A stretch of DNA of 64,000 nucleotides. Origin: Bradyrhizobium diazoefficiens USDA 110 (lineage in GTDB: Bacteria > Pseudomonadota > Alphaproteobacteria > Rhizobiales > Xanthobacteraceae). Of this stretch, positions 26,004 through 34,825 are shown in pieces. The stretch lies in contig NC_004463.1 of assembly GCF_000011365.1 (NCBI RefSeq), positions 6,744,001 to 6,808,000 of the forward strand, written 5' to 3'. Each line of letters begins with the position of its first letter. The stretch's first letter is position 1. The notes under the pieces are model-generated. The model had not been told where the DNA came from. It did not search any database and saw only the letters and a list, made by a program, of their open reading frames with translations. The translations under genes were made by a program, and so were the position numbers.

Positions 26004-27110
26004 TTAGAACTTCACAGTGATGCCACCGTAGACCGTCGATTCGGTGCAGCTCTTGGTGCTCTGGCCGGTCGCGGCGACCGTGCAGACACCCGCCATGGCG
26101 TTGTGGTCGAGACCGAACTTGTTCTGCCAGTAGCGGTAGGCAACCCAGAGGTCGACGAAGTGCGAGTACTTGTCACCCCAGACCGCCTTCGAGGCATCGA
26201 AGGTCAGGCGGATCGGTTCGCTGTTCAGCTCGGTCTTGGACTTGGTGCTGAAGATGCCGGTGCCAGACAGCGCGGGAAGGCCGTTCGAGTCGCCCTTCGG
26301 TCCGTACCAGCCGGCGCGGCCGCTGATCGACCAGAATTGCATGTTGGGCGGCAGGAAGCCGAGGTCCATGTAGTAGTTGATCTCGACGGCCCAGGTCGGG
26401 TTGTAGCTGACGTTGCCGTCCGAGTTACACGTCACGCCCGCAACGCCCGGTCCGAACAGGCCGCACTGGGTGAAGGCGTTGTGGTTCGAGAACTCCCAGT
26501 ACATCAACGGAGCGACGTTGATGTAGCCCTTGTAGGGAAGGTCGAAGGCGAACTGGAGACCGGCGACGACGTCGCGCTTGGCCGGCGCGAGGAAGGTGTT
26601 CTCGGTGTTGGCGTCCATGCCGACTTCGAACGAGATGTTGTGCAGCGGCCCCATGGTGAAGGCCTTGGTGTTGAAGATCTCGTTCCAGCCGAAGGTCGAG
26701 CGGAACAGGCCATAGATCTCGGTCGCACCCGCGCAGTCGCTGGCGGTGCCGCCGATGTTCACGCCGGGCGCGACGCAAGGGCTGGCGGGGTCATTGTGAC
26801 CCGACTTGAACATCGAGATGGTGAAGAAGTTGGTGCCGTAGGCCCAGAGGTCGAAGTGGGTGAAGGAGTAGACCTGCTTGGCTGTGGTGCCGTTGATGCT
26901 GCCGTCGGGGCGAACACTCCACATGCCGGGGTCGGTGCCCTTGGGCATCCAGGAGAACGTGACGCGGTTGTCGATCACCAGGAAGAACGGGAGGTCGGCC
27001 GGCTTCTTGGCAGCCTTGACCGGCAGATCCGCCGCCTGGGCCAGGCTACCGGTAGCGAGCGTAGCAAGTGACAGCGCGGCGGCTGCAATTGCCTTGAAAC
27101 GAAACGACAT
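26004..27110 (-). CDS. Outer-membrane beta-barrel protein, Tsx-like
   Basis: The 368-residue protein has a signal peptide (MSFRFKAIAAAALSLATLA, cleaved at AQA-A) and a barrel-like mature part ending in phenylalanine (GGITVKF), the outer-membrane insertion signal. The stretch SFTHFDLWAYGTNFFTISMF near residue 85 resembles the nucleoside-channel Tsx superfamily. Its place between two purine-type ABC transporters supports a role as an outer-membrane pore for nucleosides or purines. The start follows GGGGG-N8 spacing; an upstream in-frame ATG adds no signal peptide. Confidence 0.75.
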   Translation of the reverse strand: MSFRFKAIAAAALSLATLATGSLAQAADLPVKAAKKPADLPFFLVIDNRVTFSWMPKGTDPGMWSVRPDGSINGTTAKQVYSFTHFDLWAYGTNFFTISMFKSGHNDPASPCVAPGVNIGGTASDCAGATEIYGLFRSTFGWNEIFNTKAFTMGPLHNISFEVGMDANTENTFLAPAKRDVVAGLQFAFDLPYKGYINVAPLMYWEFSNHNAFTQCGLFGPGVAGVTCNSDGNVSYNPTWAVEINYYMDLGFLPPNMQFWSISGRAGWYGPKGDSNGLPALSGTGIFSTKSKTELNSEPIRLTFDASKAVWGDKYSHFVDLWVAYRYWQNKFGLDHNAMAGVCTVAATGQSTKSCTESTVYGGITVKF

Positions 27111-27675
27111 CCTGAATACCCCCAAGTTTGGACACGTAAAAATGAACGTCCCTTGGGTGCGACACTTGCGCCGATCTCCCGGGGTGAGAAGCCTCAACTT
27201 TTTTCAAGGCATGCCGCTTGTTTCGGCAGCCGGTGGCTCTTCTCCGCGGAGTTTTGAGGATTCTTGTGCGCTCCCACCTGCCTGCATGCGGCAAGGCAAG
27301 GCGGGCCATTGCCGAACATTCCCGTTTGATTTTGTTCGCCTTTCATGTCGGAGCGAAAGGGCAGACATGATGATCGGCGGCCGTCGTCACGTCGGTCCGC
27401 AAATGCATACGCGTGGTGGCGCGACTTTGCTCAACTTCAGGTCAAGCCTGCACAGCCGGTTCCGATTTGGCTTGAACCGTCACAAATTTGCAACAGACGT
27501 CACGCGCAAGCCGCGCCCGCAAGGACAGTCCTGAGGCGCTGGAGCACGATCCGCGCACGGCGAGAGCGGCGACTCGCCGTCATCAACCGCCTGCCGAAGC
27601 GTTGAGCAAGGGATGACGCTTTTTCACACCTTACGCGGCGGTTCAAACTAGCTCACTATTGAGGCACTTCACCCC
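27111..27675. other. Divergent intergenic region of Tsx-like gene and transporter 2
   Basis: These 565 bases contain the start regions for two divergent transport genes. I found no convincing -24/-12 site with exact spacing (TGGCGCGACTTTGC near 27417 is one base short), no riboswitch core and no coding frame of credible composition. Confidence 0.45.
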
Positions 27676-29248
<1,573 letters not shown>

Positions 29249-29265
<17 letters not shown>

Positions 29266-30340
29266 GAAGCGCGCCGAGCGCTCCAACACGATCGCGCTGG
29301 TCTCGCCGCTGATCGCGATCGGCCTGACGATCGTCACCATGACCATCCTGTTCGCGATCCTCGGCAAGAATCCGCTCCTCGCCCTGCATGCCTATTTCAT
29401 CGCGCCACTGACCGACGGCTATTCGCTCCAGGAGATCGCGGTGAAGGCGACGCCGCTGGTGATGATCGCGATCGGCCTGTCGCTCTGTTATCTCGCCAAT
29501 GCCTGGAACATCGGCGCCGAGGGGCAATTCCTGATCGGCGCGGTCGCCGGAAGCTGGATCGCGGTGAAGACGCAAGGCACTGACGCCGGGGCCTGGGTAT
29601 TGCCGGCCATGCTCGTGCTCGCAGCCGCTGCAGGCGCGCTCTATGCGCTGATCCCGGCGATCTGCAGGGTGAAGTTCGGCGCCAGTGAAATCCTGACCAG
29701 CCTGATGCTGGTCTATGTCGCCGACCTCTTCCTTGATTATCTCGTGCGTGGCCCCTGGCGCGATCCGCACGGTTTCAACTTCCCGACCACCGCCGAATTC
29801 GATCCGGTGGCGACGGTGCCGCTGCTGATCGAAGGCGGCCGGCTGCATCTCGGGTCGATCATCGCCCTGCTCGTCGTTGCGGCGGCGGCGATCCTGCTCG
29901 GACGAACCATCAAGGGTTTCGAGATTCGCGTAGTCGGCGCAGCGCCCCGCGCGGCGCGGTTCGGCGGATTCAACGCCGACCAGCTGATCATCCTGACCTT
30001 CGCGGTTTCCGGCGCGCTCGCGGGCCTTGCCGGCATCATTGAGGTCGCGGGTCCCGTCGGGCATCTCCAGCCCGGCATCTCGCCAGGCTACGGTTTTACG
30101 GCGATCATCGTCGCCTTCCTCGGCCGGCTGAACCCGCTTGGAATATTAATTGCAGGTCTTTTTCTCGCACTGACCTTTATCGGCGGCGAGCAGGCGCAGA
30201 TCGCGATGAAGATCCCGTTGGATGTCACCAAGGTGTTTCAGGGCATTCTGTTGTTCTACGTGCTCGCCTGCGACTCCCTCATCCTCTACCGCTTCAAGCT
30301 GGTCTTCCCGAACCGACAGGTGGCCCGTGGAACTGGTTGA
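29249..30340 (+). CDS. BMP-type ABC transporter permease 2a
   Basis: The 363-residue membrane protein has about nine to ten helices. AWNIGAEGQFLIGAV near residue 85 and SLMLVYVADLFLDYLVRGPWRDP near 155 are typical of NupP-type permeases, and GYGFTAIIVAFLGRLNPLG is the C-terminal core. The start lies 17 bases inside the ATPase gene, so the two are coupled. Confidence 0.88.
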
Positions 30341-31244
30341 AGCCATCATCCTTGCGGTGCTCGCCGCCTCGACGCCGCTCCTGATCGCGGCGACCGGCGA
30401 GCTCGTGACCGAGCGCTCCGGCGTGCTCAATCTCGGCGTCGAGGGAATGATGATCGTCGGCGCGGCCTGCGGCTTTGCCGGCGCCTGGCTGACCGGCTCG
30501 ATTCTGGTCGGCGCGCTGTTCGGCATCGTCGCGGGCACGCTGATGTCGCTGATCTTCGCGCTGATGGCGCTCGGGCTCGCCGTCAACCAGGTCGCAACGG
30601 GCCTCGCGCTGACCATTCTCGGCATCGGGCTCTCCGGCCTGATCGGCGCCGGCTTCGTCGGCGAGCGCATCACGCCGGCTGCGCATCTCGCCCTTCCCGG
30701 CCTCACCGACATTCCGCTGGTCGGCCGCGTGCTGTTCGGCGAGGACGCCTTCGTCTATTTCTCCATCGCGCTGATCATCGGCGTCTGGTGGTTCCTGTAC
30801 TGCACGCGGGCGGGCTTGATCCTGCGCGCCTGCGGCGACAATCACGTCTCGGCGCATGCGCTCGGCTATCCCGTGCTGCGCATCCGCACCTTCGCCGTGA
30901 TGTTCGGCGGCGCCTGCGCCGGCCTTGCCGGCGCCTATCTGCCGCTCGCCTATACGCCGTTCTTCATTCCGGGCATGACGGCGGGTCGCGGCTGGATCGC
31001 GCTGGCGCTGGTGGTGTTCTCGTCCTGGCGGCCGGGCCGGCTCGTGGTCGGTGCTTATCTCTTCGGCGCGGTGACCATCCTGCAACTGCACGCGCAGGGC
31101 TGGGGCGTCGGCATTCCCTCGCAATTCATGTCGGCGCTGCCTTACCTCGCGACCGTCATCGTGCTGGTCCTGTTGTCCCGCGCGCGCACCGGCGGCTCGA
31201 CCGCGCCGGCCGCGCTCGGCACCGTGTTCGTGCCTGACCGCTGA
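30327..31244 (+). CDS. BMP-type ABC transporter permease 2b
   Basis: The GTG at 30327 opens a 305-residue membrane protein that overlaps permease 2a by 14 bases. TGELVTERSGVLNLGVEGMM near residue 25 is the second-permease signature and GRGWIALALVVFSSWRPG near the C-terminus is typical. It pairs with permease 2a. Confidence 0.88.
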   Translation: MELVEAIILAVLAASTPLLIAATGELVTERSGVLNLGVEGMMIVGAACGFAGAWLTGSILVGALFGIVAGTLMSLIFALMALGLAVNQVATGLALTILGIGLSGLIGAGFVGERITPAAHLALPGLTDIPLVGRVLFGEDAFVYFSIALIIGVWWFLYCTRAGLILRACGDNHVSAHALGYPVLRIRTFAVMFGGACAGLAGAYLPLAYTPFFIPGMTAGRGWIALALVVFSSWRPGRLVVGAYLFGAVTILQLHAQGWGVGIPSQFMSALPYLATVIVLVLLSRARTGGSTAPAALGTVFVPDR

Positions 31245-31322
31245 GTTTTCATTTCCGCGACGGGCGCGATGGGGCGCGCACGCTGCGGATCGTGGCTTTC
31301 CCCGACTATCTGGAGATTGATG

Positions 31323-32399
31323 ATGAGAAAATCACTTCTTGCGCTGGCTGCCGGGCTTCTGCTTGCCGGAAGCGTCAGTGCCGCCTCCGCCTCCGACAAG
31401 CTGAAGGTCGGCTTCATTTACTTGGGCCCGGTGGGCGACCTCGGCTGGACCTACCAGCACGAACAGGGACGCCTGGCGCTGGTGAAGGAATTGGGCGACA
31501 AGATCGAGACCACCACGCTCGAGAACGTCCCTGAAGGTCCCGACGCCGAGCGCGCCATCGAGCAACTCGTCCGCGCCGGCAACAAGCTGATCTTCACCAC
31601 CTCGTTCGGCTACATGGACCCGACGCTGAAGGTCGCCAAGAAGTATCCGAACGTGCATTTCGAGCACGCCACCGGCTACAAGCGCGACAAGAACATGTCG
31701 ACCTATTCGGCCAAATGGTACCAGGGCCGCTATATCCAGGGCCTGATCGCGGCCAAGATGTCGAAGTCGGGCGTGCTCGGCTATATCGGCTCGTTCCCGA
31801 TTCCCGAGGTCGTCTCCGGCATCAACGCGACGATCCTCGCGGCGCAGACCATCAATCCGAACATCAAGGTCAAGATCATCTGGGCCAACACCTGGTTCGA
31901 CCCGGGCAAGGAAGCCGACGCCGCCAAGGCGCTGATCGACCAGGGCGCCGACGTGATCATGCAGCACACGGACTCGCCGGCGGCAATGCAGATCGCCAGC
32001 GAACGCGGCAAGCTCGCCTTCGGTCAGGATTCCGAGATGATCAAGTTCGGGCCCAAGACCCAGCTGACCTCGATCCTCGATACCTGGGGCCCCTACTACA
32101 TCGAGCGCGTCAAGGCCGAGTTGGCCGGCAGCTGGAAGTCCGAGGACACCTGGGGCGGCCTGGACAGCCACATGTTCGCGATGGCGCCCTACACCAACAT
32201 GCCCGACGACGTGAAGAAGATGGCCGAGGATGCCCAGGCCGCGATCACCGCCGGCAAGCTGCATCCGTTCAAATGCCCGATCGTTGGGCAGGACGGCAAG
32301 GAGGTCGAGTGCAAGGGCGGCGCCAATCTCGCTGACGGCCAGATCCTTGGCATGAATTTCTACGTCAAGGGCATCGACGACAAGCTGCCGGGCAAGTAG
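31323..32399 (+). CDS. BMP-family ABC transporter substrate-binding protein 2
   Basis: The 358-residue protein has a Sec signal peptide (MRKSLLALAAGLLLAGSV, cleaved near ASA-S). The mature part opens LKVGFIYLGPVGDLGWTYQH, a BMP/Med family hallmark. The ATG at 31323 is favoured over the adjacent one at 31320 because GGAG at 31312-31315 then lies seven bases away. It ends the second transporter operon and probably binds a purine or nucleoside; unlike protein 1 it has no Tat motif. Confidence 0.88.
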   Translation: MRKSLLALAAGLLLAGSVSAASASDKLKVGFIYLGPVGDLGWTYQHEQGRLALVKELGDKIETTTLENVPEGPDAERAIEQLVRAGNKLIFTTSFGYMDPTLKVAKKYPNVHFEHATGYKRDKNMSTYSAKWYQGRYIQGLIAAKMSKSGVLGYIGSFPIPEVVSGINATILAAQTINPNIKVKIIWANTWFDPGKEADAAKALIDQGADVIMQHTDSPAAMQIASERGKLAFGQDSEMIKFGPKTQLTSILDTWGPYYIERVKAELAGSWKSEDTWGGLDSHMFAMAPYTNMPDDVKKMAEDAQAAITAGKLHPFKCPIVGQDGKEVECKGGANLADGQILGMNFYVKGIDDKLPGK

Positions 32400-32449
32400 C
32401 ACGCTTCTTGCATTGCCTGGACCACCTGCTCCTCCCGGAGGAGGTTCGG

Positions 32450-32490
32450 AGGGGGTAGCCACAAGCACCCGGCACTTGTGGTTGCCCCCT
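32450..32490. terminator. Terminator hairpin between transporter 2 and 8-oxoguanine deaminase
   Basis: AGGGGGTAGCCACAAG and CTTGTGGTTGCCCCCT form a 16-bp stem with two wobble pairs and a nine-base loop, followed by CTTTCT. It lies between convergent genes and probably works in both directions. Confidence 0.75.
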
Positions 32491-32494
32491 CTTT

Positions 32495-33844
32495 CTATCC
32501 CGCCTGCATCGCCCGCGCCGCGGAACTGTGGCGGCGGATGAGATCGGCGACATCCAGTCCCGGAATCGCGCCGTCGATCACGGCCCATTGTCCTGCCACC
32601 ATGACCCGGTCGGCCCGGTATGCCCCGCACAGCACCAGCGCGGCCAGGGGATCGCCATGGCCGGAGAAACGCAGTTCGTCGAGCCTGAACAGCGCCAGAT
32701 CAGCTGCCTTGCCCACGGCAATCTCGCCGAGTTCCGGCCGGCCGACACAGGCCGCCGAGCCCTTGGTCGCCCAGCGCAGGGCATCCTTGTGGCTGACCTT
32801 CGTCACCCCGTAGCGCGCCCGTTGCAGGAGGAACGCGGCCCGCACCTCCTGCATCAGATTCGACCCGTCGTTCGAGGCCGAGCCGTCGACGCCGATGCCG
32901 ATCCCGACACCGGCATCCTCCATCTCGCAGACCGGACAGCAGCCGGACGCCAGAAGCTGGTTGCTACAGGCGCAGTGGCTGATGGTCGTCCTGGCCTTGC
33001 CGAGCCGCTTGATCTCGTCGGCGTTGAAAAAGATGCCATGGGCGAGCCAGGTCCGCGTATTGAGCCAGCCGCATTGCTCGAGATAGTCGAGTGGACGGCA
33101 GCCATACATCTGCTGGCAGAATTTGTTCTCGTCCTCGGTCTCGGCGAGATGGGTGTGCAGGCGCACGTCGAGCTTGTCGGCGAGATCGGCGGTGGCGCGC
33201 ATCAGCGACGTCGTCACCGAGAATGGCGAGCACGGCGCCAGCGCGATTTGCACCATCGCGTCCGCCCCGCGCTGGTGATGCTTGGCGACCACGCGCGCGC
33301 TGTCGGCGAGAATGGTGTCCTCGTCCTGCACGACGCTGTCGGGCGGCAGCCCGCCGTCGCGCTGCGACAGGTTCATCGACCCGCGCGTGAGCAGCACGCG
33401 CACGCCGAGCCGTTTTGCGACTCCGACCTCGATATCGACGGACTCCTCGAGCCCCGCCGGGAACACGTAGTGATGATCGGTCGTGGTGGTGCAGCCCGAC
33501 AGCAGCAGCTCGGACATCGCCACGGTCACACCGAGCTCCAGCGATTCCGGCGTCATCCTCGCCCACACCGGATAGAGCGCCTGGAGCCAGGGAAACAGCT
33601 CGCGGTCCATCGCCGCCGGCAGCGCCCGCGTCAGCGTCTGGTAGAAATGATGATGGGTGTTGATAAGGCCCGGCAGCACGACGTGTTCGCTCGCGTCGAA
33701 CACCGCGACATCCGCCGTCGCAGGCACGCCGCCGGCCGGCACGAGCTCGACGATCCGGCCATCCTTCACCACGATCCCGCGCCCGGCGCCGTCGGCGAGG
33801 ATGGCCAGGGGATCCCTGATCCAGATCGGCTTTGCGTCGCTCAT
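32495..33844 (-). CDS. 8-oxoguanine deaminase
   Basis: The 449-residue amidohydrolase has the zinc motif LINTHHHFYQTLTRALP, then LHTHLAETEDEN, LAHGIFFNADEI and GVDGSASNDGSNLMQEVR. These match the cytosine deaminase-like group that includes 8-oxoguanine deaminase, which yields urate and ammonia. Location beside xanthine dehydrogenase, another urate-producing enzyme, supports this call over guanine or other deaminases. The start at 33844 precedes an in-frame upstream ATG that is less plausible. It is divergent from the xanthine dehydrogenase genes. Confidence 0.87.
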   Translation of the reverse strand: MSDAKPIWIRDPLAILADGAGRGIVVKDGRIVELVPAGGVPATADVAVFDASEHVVLPGLINTHHHFYQTLTRALPAAMDRELFPWLQALYPVWARMTPESLELGVTVAMSELLLSGCTTTTDHHYVFPAGLEESVDIEVGVAKRLGVRVLLTRGSMNLSQRDGGLPPDSVVQDEDTILADSARVVAKHHQRGADAMVQIALAPCSPFSVTTSLMRATADLADKLDVRLHTHLAETEDENKFCQQMYGCRPLDYLEQCGWLNTRTWLAHGIFFNADEIKRLGKARTTISHCACSNQLLASGCCPVCEMEDAGVGIGIGVDGSASNDGSNLMQEVRAAFLLQRARYGVTKVSHKDALRWATKGSAACVGRPELGEIAVGKAADLALFRLDELRFSGHGDPLAALVLCGAYRADRVMVAGQWAVIDGAIPGLDVADLIRRHSSAARAMQAG

Positions 33845-33881
33845 GATCCTGTTTCTCCCCACATCCGCTGACGGCAGACCT

Positions 33882-33896
33882 GCAAGGCGGAGGCCA
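33882..33896 (-). promoter_or_regulatory. Sigma-54 promoter candidate of 8-oxoguanine deaminase
   Basis: On the minus strand TGGCCTCCGCCTTGC has GG and GC ten bases apart, with TGGC and TTGCA intact but the CACG part changed. It is 37 bases upstream of the start codon. Confidence 0.55.
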
Positions 33897-33934
33897 GCCC
33901 AATCGCGTTCCCGCTGCGACTTCTTGTTGCGACT

Positions 33935-33949
33935 TGGCTCTGGTCTTGC
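33935..33949 (+). promoter_or_regulatory. Sigma-54 promoter candidate of xanthine dehydrogenase
   Basis: TGGCTCTGGTCTTGC, followed by AA, keeps GG-N10-GC spacing and TTGCA. It lies 48 bases before the FAD subunit start and 38 bases from the divergent site for 8-oxoguanine deaminase. Confidence 0.6.
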
Positions 33950-33997
33950 AAGACTTTCTCTCGGTACAAATCACTCGATGCAAGCGCTGGCGCAGCC

Positions 33998-34825
33998 ATG
34001 GACTTGAATACCATCACAGCCGTAGCCCATCCGCAAACGCGCGCGCAGCTGCCCGTTTGGACGCCAGGCGATGCTTGGCTCGCAGGCGGCACCTGGCTGT
34101 TCTCGGAGCCGCAAGCGCAGCTGACGCGCCTGATCGATCTCACCGATCTGAAATGGCCGGCGCTGACGATCACCGAGAGCCATCTCGGCATCGCCGCCAC
34201 TTGCACCGTCGCGCAGATCGACGGACTCGCCTGCCCGGCCGACTGGCTCGCAGCGCCGCTGATCAACCAGTGCTGCCGCGCGTTCCTCGCTTCGTTCAAG
34301 ATCTGGAAGACCGCGACCGTCGGCGGCAATCTCTGCATGTCGCTGCCGGCGGGACCGATGATCTCGCTCACATCCGCGCTCGACGGCGTCTGCACGATCT
34401 GGAAGGCCGGCGGCGGCGAACAGAAGATTCCCGTGATCGACTTCATCACCGGCAACCAGCGCAACCGCCTGACGCCGGGAGACCTGCTGCGGCAGATCGA
34501 TATCCCGATTGCCGCGCTGAAGCGCCGCACGGCGTTTCGCCACATCTCGCTCGCCCCGGTCGGCCGCTCGGCGGCACTCCTGATCGGCAGCCTCGATGCC
34601 GATGGCACGCTGGCGCTGACAGTCACCGCATCGACGGTGCGGCCGATCCGCCTCACCTTTCACAAAGCCCCGGACGCGAGCGCGGTTCGCGACGCGATCG
34701 TGCAGCAGATCACCGATGACCTCTACCACACCGACATCCACGGCAAGCCGCTCTGGCGCAAGCACATGACGCTGCGGCTCGCCGAAGAGATTCGCGGCGA
34801 ACTCCTGGGGGCAACGCCGTCATGA
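33998..34825 (+). CDS. Xanthine dehydrogenase FAD-binding subunit
   Basis: The 275-residue protein matches the FAD domain of molybdenum hydroxylases: AGGTWLFSEPQ near residue 29 (pyrophosphate loop), TVGGNLCMSLPAGPM near 107 (second FAD loop), and GRSAALLIGSL near 190. It transfers electrons from the iron-sulfur part to NAD or another acceptor. The next gene overlaps it by four bases (ATGA), so subunits are made together. Acts in the cytoplasm oxidising hypoxanthine and xanthine to urate. Confidence 0.87.
   Translation: MDLNTITAVAHPQTRAQLPVWTPGDAWLAGGTWLFSEPQAQLTRLIDLTDLKWPALTITESHLGIAATCTVAQIDGLACPADWLAAPLINQCCRAFLASFKIWKTATVGGNLCMSLPAGPMISLTSALDGVCTIWKAGGGEQKIPVIDFITGNQRNRLTPGDLLRQIDIPIAALKRRTAFRHISLAPVGRSAALLIGSLDADGTLALTVTASTVRPIRLTFHKAPDASAVRDAIVQQITDDLYHTDIHGKPLWRKHMTLRLAEEIRGELLGATPS

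Noticed and set aside
27410..27430. Sigma-54-like TGGCGCGACTTTGC before transporter 2
   Set aside because: GG and GC are nine and not ten bases apart, which sigma-54 seldom tolerates, and the site is about 250 bases from the gene.
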